From: Streptomyces griseorubiginosus
Lineage (GTDB): Bacteria > Actinomycetota > Actinomycetes > Streptomycetales > Streptomycetaceae
DNA length: 64,000 nt
Assembly (NCBI RefSeq): GCF_001514195.1
Contig: NZ_KQ948744.1
Coordinates: forward strand, 62,001-126,000
Reading direction: 5' to 3'
Shown here: positions 33,754-42,800 of the stretch, one piece after another
Layout: every line of letters starts with the position of its first letter
How positions within the stretch are numbered: the first letter of the stretch is position 1
Position numbers and translations under genes: made by a program
The notes under the pieces: model-generated
The model's input: the letters and a program-made list of their open reading frames with translations, nothing else
What the model was told of the DNA's origin: nothing
The model's database searches: none

Positions 33754-35094
33754 GTGAGCCAGTACATCAGCAGGCTCCAGCGTCGCTCTCCCACCACGAC
33801 CCCGCGGCTGTGGCTGCCGCACCGCCGCCCCCGCCGCGTCGCCATGCTCTCCGTGCACACCTCACCGCTCCACCAGCCCGGCACCGGCGACGCCGGCGGC
33901 ATGAACGTCTACATCGTCGAGCTCGCCCAGCGTCTCGCGGCGATCAACATCGAGGTCGAGATCTTCACCCGCGCCACCACGGGCGGCCTCCCCCCGACCG
34001 TCGAGATGGCCCCCGGCGTCCTCGTCCGCCACATCGACGCCGGTCCCTACGAGGGCCTCAACAAGGAGGACCTCCCCGCCCAGCTCTGCGCCTTCACCCA
34101 CGGCGTCATGCAGGCATGGGCCGGTCACCGCCCGGGCCACTACGACCTGGTCCACTCGCACTACTGGCTCTCCGGCCACGTCGGCTGGCTCGCCGCCCAG
34201 CGCTGGGGCACCCCGCTCGTGCACGCCATGCACACCATGGCCAAGGTCAAGAACGCCAACCTCGCCGACGGCGACACTCCCGAGCCTGCCGCCCGGGTCA
34301 TCGGCGAGACCCAGATCGTCTCCGCCGCCGATCGCCTCATCGCGAACACCGCAGAGGAGCGCGAGGAGCTCGTCCACCACTACGCCGCCGATCCCGCCAA
34401 GGTCGCCGTCGTCCACCCCGGCGTGAACCTCGACCGCTTCCGCCCGGCGGACGGCCGAGCGGCGGCCCGCGCCCGCCTCGGCCTGCCCCAGGACGCGCTC
34501 ATCCCCCTCTTCGCGGGCCGCATCCAGCCCCTGAAGGCCCCCGACGTCCTGCTCCGCGCGGTGGCGGTCCTCCTCGACCAGCGCCCCGACCTGCGCTCCC
34601 GCATCCTCGTCCCGGTCGTCGGCGGCCTCAGCGGCAGCGGCCTCGCCAAGCCGGAGGGCCTGCAGAAACTGGCCTCCCGGCTCGGCATCGCGGATGTCGT
34701 ACGGTTCCACCCGCCCGTCGGCCAGGAGCAGCTCGCGGACTGGTTCCGGGCCGCGTCCGTGCTGGTCATGCCGTCCTACAGCGAGTCGTTCGGCCTGGTC
34801 GCCATAGAGGCCCAGGCGGCCGGCACCCCGGTGCTCGCCGCGGCGGTCGGCGGGCTGCCGGTGGCGGTGGCCGACGGACGGACCGGCTTCCTCGTACGAG
34901 GACACGATCCGGCCGCCTACGCGCGCGTGCTGCGCGATTTCGCCGACGACCCGGCGCTGTCGCCCCGCATGGGCGAGGCGGCGGCCCGGCACGCGCAGTC
35001 CTTCGGCTGGGACACCGCGGCCGCGGCGACGGCGGACGTGTACGTGGCCGCCGCGCAGTCGTACCGGCGTCACGTACGCTCGCTGCATGGCTGA
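33754..35094 (+). CDS. mshA: D-inositol-3-phosphate glycosyltransferase MshA
   Basis: 446 aa. A GT-B fold family 4 glycosyltransferase that transfers GlcNAc from UDP-GlcNAc to 1D-myo-inositol 3-phosphate, the first step of mycothiol synthesis. The N-terminal domain has HTSPLHQPGTGDAGGMNVY, the C-terminal domain has GRIQPLKAPDVLL, PSYSESFGLVAIEAQA (E-x7-E motif) and GLPVAV. GTG 33754 is preceded by AAGGAGG. Near-identity to the family signature makes this secure. The end of the gene contains a promoter-like box for the next gene. Confidence 0.95.
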   Translation: MSQYISRLQRRSPTTTPRLWLPHRRPRRVAMLSVHTSPLHQPGTGDAGGMNVYIVELAQRLAAINIEVEIFTRATTGGLPPTVEMAPGVLVRHIDAGPYEGLNKEDLPAQLCAFTHGVMQAWAGHRPGHYDLVHSHYWLSGHVGWLAAQRWGTPLVHAMHTMAKVKNANLADGDTPEPAARVIGETQIVSAADRLIANTAEEREELVHHYAADPAKVAVVHPGVNLDRFRPADGRAAARARLGLPQDALIPLFAGRIQPLKAPDVLLRAVAVLLDQRPDLRSRILVPVVGGLSGSGLAKPEGLQKLASRLGIADVVRFHPPVGQEQLADWFRAASVLVMPSYSESFGLVAIEAQAAGTPVLAAAVGGLPVAVADGRTGFLVRGHDPAAYARVLRDFADDPALSPRMGEAAARHAQSFGWDTAAAATADVYVAAAQSYRRHVRSLHG

Positions 35095-35587
35095 GGCAGA
35101 GAAGGCGGCGCAGGTCATCGAGGGCGTTCTCAAGGACGCCGAGGTCGAGTGGGAGAGCCCCGCGCCCGGCAACTACGTCGTGCAGCTCCCCGGCACCCGC
35201 AAGCTGAAGACGACCGTCTCGCTCCTGGTCGGCCGCCACTCCCTCTCCGTGAACGCCTTCGTCATCCGCCACCCCGACGAGAACGAACCCGGCGTCCACC
35301 GCTGGCTCCTGGAACGCAACCTCAAGCTCTACGGCGTGAGTTACGCCGTCGACCGGCTCGGTGACATCTACGTCGCCGGCAAGCTCCCCCTCGCCGCCGT
35401 CACCGCCGACGAGGTCGACCGCCTCCTGGGCCAGGTCCTGGAGGCGGCCGACGGGAGCTTCAACACCCTGCTGGAGCTGGGTTTCGCCACCGCGATCCGC
35501 AAGGAGTACGAGTGGCGGGTGGCCCGGGGCGAGTCGACCCGCAACCTGGACGCGTTCGCGCATCTGACCCGGCGTACGGAGGACTGA
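35087..35587 (+). CDS. YbjN-domain protein
   Basis: 166 aa, overlapping the last eight bases of mshA. The alpha/beta pattern with SLLVGRHSLSVNAFVIRHPDENEPGVHRWLLERN is typical of the YbjN family, which resembles type III secretion chaperone folds. TACGCT (35075-35080), inside mshA, lies six bases before ATG and may provide an internal leaderless promoter. Its conserved place beside mshA and gpm in Streptomyces suggests a housekeeping role; function unknown. Confidence 0.85.
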   Translation: MAEAEKAAQVIEGVLKDAEVEWESPAPGNYVVQLPGTRKLKTTVSLLVGRHSLSVNAFVIRHPDENEPGVHRWLLERNLKLYGVSYAVDRLGDIYVAGKLPLAAVTADEVDRLLGQVLEAADGSFNTLLELGFATAIRKEYEWRVARGESTRNLDAFAHLTRRTED

Positions 35588-35597
35588 CTCCGGGGCG

Positions 35598-35720
35598 GGC
35601 TCGCCTGGTTGGGCGGGGCGTGTCGGACGGCTGAGGCCGGCTCGCCTGGTTGGGCGGGGCGTGTCGGACGGCTGAGGCCGGCTCGCCTAGTTGGGCGGGA
35701 GCGTGCCGGACGGCCGGGGC
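35598..35720. repeat. 41-bp tandem repeat, three copies, spanning a stop codon
   Basis: Units begin GGCTCGCCTRGTTGGGCGGG. Copies 1 (35598-35638) and 2 (35639-35679) are identical; copy 3 (35680-35720) is diverged and contains the stop codon (35687-35689) and last codons of the minus-strand gene. The array extends downstream of that gene. Confidence 0.85.
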
Positions 35721-36289
35721 GGGCTGGTGGGACCGGGGTCCTCGGGCGTGGGCGTGGGAGCGGACTGCTTGTCCAGCTGGTCGGCGAAAGCCCGCAGCGC
35801 GTCGGCGAGTTCCTTCTTGGTGGGCAGCTGGTCGACCTTCCGGTCGCGTTCGGCGATACGGCGATTGAGCTCCGCCAAGTCGCTGGGCGCGGAAGGCTGT
35901 CCGCTGGGTTCCTCGGTGGGTTCCTCGGTCGGTTCGTCGGGGGACGTGGAGGTGGGGCTGGGATCGACCCCGCCGGCGCTTCCGCCACTGCCGCCACTGC
36001 CGCCGCTGCCGCCGACGGTCCCCCCGTCGGTCCCGCTCTCGTCCCCCGGATAGCCGGCCGACGTGCTCGGCTCTGCACTGGGCCCGTCGTCCGAACTCGC
36101 CGCGATGGCACCGCCGACGCTCACCGCGACCAGGACGGCCGCTCCCGCGACGGCGACGGAGAGACGCCTGAACGGTAAGGACTTCTGTCTGTCACCGGTG
36201 TTCTGTGCGTCACCGGCGTTCTGCCTGTCACCGGCGTTCTGCCTGTCACCGGTTTTCTGTGTGTCACCCGTGTTCTGTCTGTCATCCAT
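35687..36289 (-). CDS. Membrane-anchored repeat protein, unknown function
   Basis: 200 aa. The N-terminus is a six-residue repeat (D-R-Q-N-A/T-G, residues 3-35) encoded by 18-bp DNA repeats at 36187-36285. It is followed by one transmembrane helix (about 44-65), a Ser/Gly/Thr/Pro-rich stretch and a short charged coiled coil (about 130-175), then a Pro-rich end. The C-terminal codons overlap a 41-bp tandem array. Topology suggests an outward-facing C-terminus. Confidence 0.72.
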   Translation of the reverse strand: MDDRQNTGDTQKTGDRQNAGDRQNAGDAQNTGDRQKSLPFRRLSVAVAGAAVLVAVSVGGAIAASSDDGPSAEPSTSAGYPGDESGTDGGTVGGSGGSGGSGGSAGGVDPSPTSTSPDEPTEEPTEEPSGQPSAPSDLAELNRRIAERDRKVDQLPTKKELADALRAFADQLDKQSAPTPTPEDPGPTSPPRPSGTLPPN

Positions 36290-36298
36290 GCCGCGACG

Positions 36299-37147
36299 CT
36301 AATCGCCGACGATCACCGGACGGGCGCCTTCCGTCGATCTCCTAGCGCTCACCCGGTACCGCCCCGGAGTCACCCCCACCAACCGCTTGAAGTGCCGGGT
36401 GAGATGGGCCTGGTCGTGGAATCCGGTGAGCGCGGCGACCTCGGCGGGCCCGCTCCCGGCGAGCAGCAGCCGCCGGGCCCGGTCGACGCGGCGCGAGGTC
36501 AGGTACTGGTGCGGCGCGATGCCGTACCCGCTGCTGAACGCCCGTACGAGATGCGCCGGATGGGCCTGGACGGTCGCCGCGGCGGCCTCCAGGGAGAGCC
36601 CCTCCACGACCCGCTCGTCGAGGAGTTCCCGCAGCCGGCGGGCCAGGGCGGGGTCACGGCGCGTGGGTCGGCCGTACGACCGGGGCTGCAGGAGACTCCG
36701 GAGCCGGTCGCTGATGAGGGTCAGCCGGCTCTCGGCCTCGAACTCCTCACCGGGTCTGGTCAGCGCCGTGTGCAACTGCCCCACCCGCAGCCGCAGTACG
36801 GGGTCCCGCAGATCGGGGCCGTCGACGGCGGGCCCGATGAGCTCGTCGCCGAGGTGGGTGCCGTCGAGGTAGAGGACCCGCTTGCGGAAGCCGCCGGGGG
36901 TGGCGGGCGAGCCGTTGTGCGGGACGTGCGGCGGCAACAGGGACACGGTGTCGTCCGGCGTGCCGTGCTCGTGCCGGTCGAGGTCGTACCGTACGGCGCC
37001 GTCGTCCACGATGAGCAGCGTCCACGCCTCGTGCACGTGCATGGGGTAGGCGTACTCGGTGAAGTGCGCGTGGAAGACCTCGGTGACGCCCGGGACGGTC
37101 GGGCGCCACGCGGTGACCTCCTGCGGGGGCGGGGTTCTCGGCGCCAT
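36299..37147 (-). CDS. AraC-family transcriptional regulator
   Basis: 282 aa. An N-terminal cupin domain (FHAHFTEYAYPMHVHEAWTLL) precedes two helix-turn-helix motifs in the C-terminal 100 residues (LSLEAAAATVQAHPAHLVRAF and VAALTGFHDQAHLTRHFKRLVGVTPGRYR). On the minus strand TACGTT lies six bases before ATG. Divergent from the DUF2000 gene, whose promoter it shares and probably controls. Confidence 0.92.
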   Translation of the reverse strand: MAPRTPPPQEVTAWRPTVPGVTEVFHAHFTEYAYPMHVHEAWTLLIVDDGAVRYDLDRHEHGTPDDTVSLLPPHVPHNGSPATPGGFRKRVLYLDGTHLGDELIGPAVDGPDLRDPVLRLRVGQLHTALTRPGEEFEAESRLTLISDRLRSLLQPRSYGRPTRRDPALARRLRELLDERVVEGLSLEAAAATVQAHPAHLVRAFSSGYGIAPHQYLTSRRVDRARRLLLAGSGPAEVAALTGFHDQAHLTRHFKRLVGVTPGRYRVSARRSTEGARPVIVGD

Positions 37148-37196
37148 GCAAAGAACGTACAAGACGGTGTCGTACGGCGGCCGCGAGTCTGGGCGC

Positions 37197-37622
37197 ATGA
37201 GTACCGAACCCCTCCGCTTCGACACCAAGATCGCCGTCCTGCTGCGCGAGGACCTGGAGACCTGGCAGCGCCTGAACGTCACCGCCTTCCTGGTCAGCGG
37301 CCTGGCCGCGCAGGCGCCCGAGGTGCTCGGCGAACCGTACGAGGACGCCGACGGGGTGCCCTATCTGCCGATGTTCCGGCAGCCGGTCCTGGTCTTCGAG
37401 GGCACCAAGGAGACGCTGACGGCGGCCCACGCGCGCGTGCTGTCCCGCTCGCTGCCGCGCGCGCTCTTCACGAGCGACCTGTTCGCGACGGGCAACGACC
37501 GGGACAACCGCGCGGCGGTCCGGGCGGTCGCGACGGCGGACCTGGACCTGGTGGGGCTGGCCGTGTACGGGCCGCGAAACGCCGTGGATAAGGTGCTCAA
37601 GGGGGCGCGGATGCATCCGTGA
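37197..37622 (+). CDS. DUF2000-family protein
   Basis: 141 aa. Sequence features such as FDTKIAVLLREDLETWQRLNVTAFL and DLVGLAVYGPRNAVDKVLKG match the DUF2000 family. It has no signal peptide. Divergent from the AraC gene with a 49-base gap, a typical regulator-target layout. Biochemical function unknown. Confidence 0.8.
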   Translation: MSTEPLRFDTKIAVLLREDLETWQRLNVTAFLVSGLAAQAPEVLGEPYEDADGVPYLPMFRQPVLVFEGTKETLTAAHARVLSRSLPRALFTSDLFATGNDRDNRAAVRAVATADLDLVGLAVYGPRNAVDKVLKGARMHP

Positions 37623-37681
37623 CGGAGGGGGCGGACCGGTCGTGGCCCCGGGGCGGGCGCGCCGCCGACGCGCCTGTGGGA

Positions 37682-39061
37682 TCAGGCCGGGGCGGCTTCG
37701 GCGGCGGCCGGCTTCTCGGGTACGGCGATATCGGCGGCCGTTTCCCCGAGTGCGGCGGTCTCGGCGGCGGCTTCCCCGGGTGCGGCGGTCTTGACGGCCG
37801 CTTCCCCGGGTGCGGCGGTCTCGGCGACCGCTTCCCCCGGTACGGTCGCCTCGGCGGCCGTTTCCTCGGGCAGGTGCCGCATCAGGGCCGCGTACCCCAC
37901 GGCCGCGACCGTCCCGACGACCGCGCACAGCCCCCACAGCCAGGCGGCGCCGTAACGGTCGATGACGAAACCGGACATCAGGGGCGCGACGAGGGCGGCG
38001 AGGGACCAGGACAGGGTGTACATGCCCTGGTAGCGCCCGCGGCCGTGGGCGGGGGAGAGGCGGACGACGAGCCCGGTCTGGGTGGGCGCGTTGATCATCT
38101 CGCCGAGCGTCCACACGCACACGGTGAGGGCGAAGAGGCCGACGGACCCGGCGAAGGCGGTGAGCCCGAAGCCGTACCCCGCGAGCAGCGACGAGACGAC
38201 GAGGAGCCGCTTCGGGTCCCGGTGCTGGATGAACCGGGTCACGGGGATCTGGAGGGCGACGATCAGGACCCCGTTGAGGGCGATGGCCAGGCCGTAGTCG
38301 GCGGGGGTGAACCCGGCGGCGCCCATCGCGACGGGCAGGCCGATGGAGCCCTGCTGGAAGATCACGGCGACCAGGAAGGACAGTCCAACGACGCTCATGA
38401 AGCGTCCGTCGCGCAGGACGGCGGCGAGGCGGACGTCGTCGGAGACCTTCCCGGCGTGCTGGGCGACGGGCCGTGACTCGGGCAGTTTGAGGAAGACGAC
38501 GACCGCGCAGACGGCGGTCATCCCGGCCTCGACGAGGAAGCCCGCGAGATAGCTGAACTCGGCGATGAACCCGGCGCCCATGGAGGAGACGGCGAAGCCG
38601 AGGTTGATGGCCCAGTAGTTGAGCGAGAAGGCCCGCACCCGGTCCTCGGGCCGCACGATGTCGGCCATCATGGCCTGCACGGCCGGCCGGGACGCGTTGG
38701 AGGCCATGCCGACCAGGAACGCGACGCCGGCGATGGCGACGGGGTGCTGCATGAAGCCGAGCAGCGCGACGGAGGCGGCGGTCGACGCCTGGGCCACGAG
38801 CAGGGTGGGCCGACGGCCCAGCCGATCGGTCATGACCCCCGCCCCGAGCGACGACACGACGCCGCCGAGCCCGTGCAGGGAGGCGACGAGACCGGCGTAG
38901 GAGGCGGAGTAGCCGCGGTCCAGGGTGAGGTAGAGCGCCATGAAGGTGGCGACGAAGGCGCCGAGCCGGTTGACGAGGGTGCTGGTCCACAGCCACCAGA
39001 ACTCACGGGGGAGCCCGGAGACGGTCTCGCGGGTGGCGCGTCTCAGGGTGGCGAGCGGCAT
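37682..39061 (-). CDS. MFS efflux transporter with repetitive C-terminal tail
   Basis: 459 aa with about twelve transmembrane helices and the loop 2-3 signature GAGVMTDRLGRRPTLL. The C-terminal 60 residues are a cytoplasmic tail of imperfect A-P-G-E-A-A-x-E-T-A repeats, encoded by 30-bp DNA repeats at about 37725-37860. It resembles drug exporters of the major facilitator superfamily. Substrate unknown; the tail is likely variable between strains. Confidence 0.88.
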   Translation of the reverse strand: MPLATLRRATRETVSGLPREFWWLWTSTLVNRLGAFVATFMALYLTLDRGYSASYAGLVASLHGLGGVVSSLGAGVMTDRLGRRPTLLVAQASTAASVALLGFMQHPVAIAGVAFLVGMASNASRPAVQAMMADIVRPEDRVRAFSLNYWAINLGFAVSSMGAGFIAEFSYLAGFLVEAGMTAVCAVVVFLKLPESRPVAQHAGKVSDDVRLAAVLRDGRFMSVVGLSFLVAVIFQQGSIGLPVAMGAAGFTPADYGLAIALNGVLIVALQIPVTRFIQHRDPKRLLVVSSLLAGYGFGLTAFAGSVGLFALTVCVWTLGEMINAPTQTGLVVRLSPAHGRGRYQGMYTLSWSLAALVAPLMSGFVIDRYGAAWLWGLCAVVGTVAAVGYAALMRHLPEETAAEATVPGEAVAETAAPGEAAVKTAAPGEAAAETAALGETAADIAVPEKPAAAEAAPA

Positions 39062-39213
39062 GGACGGTCCCCCATGTATGTAAGTGTCCCGGATGGCAGG
39101 CACAACTTACGAAGGCGGGTCGGCGGTCGGCCACTCAATTAACAGATCCCGTCAACCGTCCGTCTGTCGAGCGGGCACTACCGGGATCGAAGGCGTGGAT
39201 TACGCTCATACGC

Positions 39214-39975
39214 ATGGCCGACGCACCGTACAAGCTGATCCTCCTCCGCCACGGCGAGAGCGAGTGGAACGCGAAGAACCTGTTCACCGGCTGGGTGGAC
39301 GTCAACCTCAACGAGAAGGGCGAGAAGGAGGCAGTCCGCGGCGGCGAGCTCCTGAAGGACGCCGACCTCCTGCCCGACGTGGTCCACACGTCCCTCCAGA
39401 AGCGCGCGATCCGCACCGCCCAGCTGGCGCTGGAGTCCGCGGACCGCCACTGGATCCCGGTCCACCGCTCGTGGCGCCTGAACGAGCGCCACTACGGCGC
39501 CCTCCAGGGCAAGGACAAGGCGCAGACCCTCGCGGAGTTCGGCGAGGAGCAGTTCATGCTGTGGCGCCGTTCCTACGACACGCCCCCGCCGCCCCTCGAG
39601 GACGGCACGGAGTTCTCCCAGTCGGAGGACCCCCGTTACGCCTCCATCCCGCCGGAGCTGCGGCCCCGCACGGAGTGCCTGAAGGACGTCGTCGTCCGCA
39701 TGCTCCCGTACTGGTACGACGGCATCGTCCCGGACCTCCTGGCCGGCCGCACGGTCCTGGTCGCGGCCCACGGCAACAGCCTCCGCGCCCTGGTCAAGCA
39801 CCTGGACGGCATCTCGGACGCAGACATCGCGGGCCTCAACATCCCGACGGGCATCCCCCTCTCCTACGAACTCGACGCCTCCTTCAAGCCGCTGACCCCG
39901 GGCGGCAAGTACCTCGACCCGGACGCGGCCGCGGCAGCGATCGAGGCGGTCAAGAACCAGGGCAAGAAGAAGTAA
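39214..39975 (+). CDS. gpmA: 2,3-bisphosphoglycerate-dependent phosphoglycerate mutase
   Basis: 253 aa. Catalytic phospho-histidine motif LLRHGESEWN (residues about 9-18), the second histidine in VAAHGNSLRAL, and the conserved ERHYGALQG block. It interconverts 3- and 2-phosphoglycerate in glycolysis. TACGCT seven bases before ATG suggests a leaderless start. The last codons (KNQGKKK, stop) are the left attachment core of the integrated element, which restores the reading frame exactly. Confidence 0.96.
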   Translation: MADAPYKLILLRHGESEWNAKNLFTGWVDVNLNEKGEKEAVRGGELLKDADLLPDVVHTSLQKRAIRTAQLALESADRHWIPVHRSWRLNERHYGALQGKDKAQTLAEFGEEQFMLWRRSYDTPPPPLEDGTEFSQSEDPRYASIPPELRPRTECLKDVVVRMLPYWYDGIVPDLLAGRTVLVAAHGNSLRALVKHLDGISDADIAGLNIPTGIPLSYELDASFKPLTPGGKYLDPDAAAAAIEAVKNQGKKK

Positions 39976-39980
39976 CCGAA
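39957..39980 (+). other. Left attachment core (attL)
   Basis: A 24-bp sequence beginning CCAGGGCAAGAAGAAGTAAC, spanning the gpm stop codon, is repeated exactly at 57015-57038. Integrase has therefore used the gpm 3' end as target. Confidence 0.82.
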
Positions 39981-39987
39981 CGCCAGG

Positions 39988-40029
39988 AAGCCCCCGACCT
40001 GCGAGTTTCTCGCGGGGCGGGGGCTTTTT
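39988..40029 (+). terminator. Terminator after gpm
   Basis: AAGCCCCCG pairs with CGGGGGCTT, enclosing an inner GCGAG/CTCGC hairpin, and is followed by a run of T. It lies inside the left end of the element, so the element supplies a terminator to gpm. Confidence 0.88.
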
Positions 40030-40036
40030 GGTCAGG

Positions 40037-40056
40037 CTGGGCCGTCTGTGGGCCGT
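40037..40056. repeat. Paired arm-like repeats, left end
   Basis: CTGGGCCGT (40037-40045) and GTGGGCCGT (40048-40056) have an 11-bp period. The same pair with the same period and orientation recurs at 56887-56906, near the right end, as expected for integrase arm-binding sites. Confidence 0.6.
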
Positions 40057-40087
40057 GCGCTGCTCAGGCATCCGCCACAATGCGGAC

Positions 40088-40714
40088 GTGGACGTGACAG
40101 ATCTCGCCGTGAAGGTGGGCACCGGGGCCCTGGGCGGCGCTACAGCTTCCCTGTTCCTCGCCAGCTACGTGGCTCAGCGCCAAGAGCGGGGGAAGTTGCG
40201 AGCAGCGGATCTTGACGCCCTGCGTTCGTACATAGCCCAGCGCCTTTCACACTTGGCGCTGCACTGGCATCGCTACTCCGTGACCAAGAGCTATCCGGGG
40301 CAGTTCTTGAAGAGCGGGAGCCAGGACGCCATGGCAGTTGAGTTGGTCCGGTTGTGTCTGAGGCTCTCTGAGCGCCAACAGCGACGAATCCGCAAGCAGC
40401 TGGTTGTGATCTTCGGTGAGCTGACCGTCACCTGCGCCGAGGAACTTGCCATGACCCCGGCTTTCGATGGCACACACGCACCTGTTGCGGAGCCGTCAAA
40501 AGTCGGCTGGCGGATGATCCCCACCGAGGCTTGGCAGGGGACGGCGGTTAGCAAGATGGAACAGCTTGGTGATCTCAGCGTCGGAGGTGGAAGCCTCCGG
40601 GCGTTTGCCGATTCGATGACCGAAGCCTCAAAGTACGACGCAGTCCGCCGTGACTTCGAGGCTCTGCTCAAGATGGTTGGCGGGCGTCCAGGCCTGGGCC
40701 GGAACAAGAAGTAG
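40088..40714 (+). CDS. Hypothetical protein with N-terminal membrane segment
   Basis: 208 aa from GTG 40088. A hydrophobic segment (VGTGALGGATASLFLASYVA, about residues 8-27) is followed by a helical, charged soluble region. A CACAAT box six bases upstream is a weak leaderless promoter candidate. It is the outermost gene at the left end of the element, convergent with int. No family recognised; likely cargo. Confidence 0.7.
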   Translation: MDVTDLAVKVGTGALGGATASLFLASYVAQRQERGKLRAADLDALRSYIAQRLSHLALHWHRYSVTKSYPGQFLKSGSQDAMAVELVRLCLRLSERQQRRIRKQLVVIFGELTVTCAEELAMTPAFDGTHAPVAEPSKVGWRMIPTEAWQGTAVSKMEQLGDLSVGGGSLRAFADSMTEASKYDAVRRDFEALLKMVGGRPGLGRNKK

Positions 40715-41622
40715 CCCCCGCGCTTCTGCGGTCGATTCAGTCTCGCTCGGAGGAGTAGAGGGCCGCCACGGCCTTACGCGTGCGCTCCTGACTGGACGGC
40801 ATGAGGTGCGCGTAGACCCGCAGCGTGAGGCCCGGGTCCGAGTGGCCAAGGTACTCGGCCAGGGCCTTGATGTTCTCCCCAGCGTCCAGGAGCACCGAGG
40901 CGTAGAAGTGGCGGAGCGCATGCATGCCGTTCTCGCGAGATTCGGCGTACGGCTGGCCCTGCTTCCGCTCGGGGATCACTTCAGCCGAGGCCAGCGCCCG
41001 CTTCCACGCTTCCTCGTTGAGCGACGTCCGCCAAACGTGACCACCGCGCGGCCCGGTGAAGATCAGCCGCTTGGTCACCGGAGGCCCGTCCGCCACCTTC
41101 CACGGCAAGGTGATGTCGACCGGCGGGAACCGCTTCATGTGGGCACGCAGGGCATCAGCGACCGGCCCGGGAAGCGGCACGTCCCGGAGCTTGCCACCCT
41201 TGGGCGGGGCAAAGACGGCCTTGCTCCGGCTCAGCTTGAGCTGCTGGACCACGTGGAGCGTGTCCGACTCGAAGTCGATCGCGTCGACGGCCACCCCGAG
41301 GATCTCGCCCTGGCGCAAGCCGCAGCCGCCACCCAGATCGACCATGGCCCGGAACCGCTCGGGCATGCCGGCCCGGACGGCAAAGACCCGTTCCGGTGTC
41401 CAGGGGGCGACGCGCCTGTCATCGACGGTCGGCGGCCGGACCGATCGAGCCGCACACGGATTCCTGGGAAGGTGCCCGTCATCCACGGCCGCACTGAGGG
41501 CGGCACGCACGTTGGAGTAGATAGTGCGGGCGTACGAGCCTCGGATGCCGTTCTCGCTCAGCTGCCGCACCCAGTCCCGGATTGAGCTTGTTCCGCTTTG
41601 ACGGACACCATCGGTGTGGTGG

Positions 41623-42495
41623 TCAGGCTGCGAGTGCGGTCTCATACTCAGCGGGACTGCGGTAGCCGAGGCTGCTGTGAAGCCGGTGCAAGTTGTACCA
41701 GCCCTCGATGAAATCGAAGATCGCGGTTCGGGCCGCGGCTCTGCTGGGCCAGGAGCTCATGGTGAGCAACTCCCTCTTGATGGTGGCGAAGAACGACTCG
41801 GCGAGCGCGTTGTCCCAGCACTGTCCGGTGCGGCCGACCGACAGGCGTACGCCCAACTGGTGCGCCAGTGTGGCGAATTGCTGGCTGGTGTACTGACAGC
41901 CGCGATCCGAGTGAAAGATCACCGGCCGGGTGGGACGGCGCTTCCGGCAGGCGGCCGTGAGGGCATCGGCGACCAGATCTGTCCGCAGGTGGTCGGCCGT
42001 CGCCCAGCCGACCACGCGACGTGAGGCGATGTCGATGACGGTGGCCAGATAGAGCCAGCCCTCCTCCGTGGCGATATAGGTGATGTCGCCGCACCACCGG
42101 GCATTCAAGTCGGCGGGGTCGGGCTGGAAGTCCCGGACGACGAGATCGGGCCGAAGGGCAGCCCGTGGATCAGGAATCGTCGTCAGGTGTCGTCGTCTGC
42201 GGTGTCGGCCCTCCAGGCCGGCAGCCCGCATCAGCCGCGCCACACGTCGGCGGCCACATCCGGCGCCTGCCCGCTTGAGCACCGCATGAACGCGCGGGGC
42301 GCCGTAGGTTCCCCGCGATCTCGTGTGGACGTCGGCGATCTGTTCCGCCAGCTCGGCGTCACGGACCGCGCGGGGACCAGGCTTGGCAGCGCGCCGGGCA
42401 TAGAAGGCGGTTCGGGAGACCTTCAGCAGCTCACACGCTCGTTTGACGCTGTGACCTGCACGCTTCTCCGCCTCGATGAACGGGTGCACCGTCAC
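41623..42495 (-). CDS. IS3-family transposase OrfB
   Basis: 290 aa with an HTH_21-type region (YGAPRVHAVLKRAG) and an rve integrase core. The DDE residues are D in WCGDITYIAT, D in IFHSDRGCQYTS and E in DNALAESFFATIKREL, with the usual 35-residue spacing between the last two. GTG 42495 overlaps the orfA stop by four bases (GTGA). It may be made as an OrfAB fusion by -1 frameshifting or by coupling. It looks intact. Confidence 0.93.
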   Translation of the reverse strand: MTVHPFIEAEKRAGHSVKRACELLKVSRTAFYARRAAKPGPRAVRDAELAEQIADVHTRSRGTYGAPRVHAVLKRAGAGCGRRRVARLMRAAGLEGRHRRRRHLTTIPDPRAALRPDLVVRDFQPDPADLNARWCGDITYIATEEGWLYLATVIDIASRRVVGWATADHLRTDLVADALTAACRKRRPTRPVIFHSDRGCQYTSQQFATLAHQLGVRLSVGRTGQCWDNALAESFFATIKRELLTMSSWPSRAAARTAIFDFIEGWYNLHRLHSSLGYRSPAEYETALAA

Positions 42496-42800
42496 CGGGT
42501 CTCCTTCGCGAAGAAAGCCGTCGCACGCTTGAGGACCTCGACGTCCTCACGCAGACGGCGGTTCTCCCGCCGCAACGCGGCCAGCTCCTCGCGTTCACTG
42601 CTGGTCAGGCCGTCCCGCTCGCCCGCATTGACCTCGGCCTGCTTCGCCCAGTCACGCACCGCGGTCTCGGTCAGATCGAAGTCCTTGGCGATCTGACCGA
42701 CCGAGCGGTCACCGCGTCGGCACAGCTCGACGATCTCCGCCTTGAACTCCGGCGTGAACGAGCGACGAGGGCGAGGCTTCTTCTTCCCCATGCTCTCCAT
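42492..42800 (-). CDS. IS3-family transposase OrfA
   Basis: 102 aa from ATG 42800, nine bases after GAGAGG; starts at 42809 and 42791 are alternatives. A helix-turn-helix (FTPEFKAEIVELCRRGDRSVGQIAKDFDLTETAVRDW, written here in parts: residues about 12-50) precedes a leucine-zipper coil (REELAALRRENRRLREDVEVL). It binds the inverted repeats in the IS3 family. Confidence 0.92.
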   Translation of the reverse strand: MESMGKKKPRPRRSFTPEFKAEIVELCRRGDRSVGQIAKDFDLTETAVRDWAKQAEVNAGERDGLTSSEREELAALRRENRRLREDVEVLKRATAFFAKETR

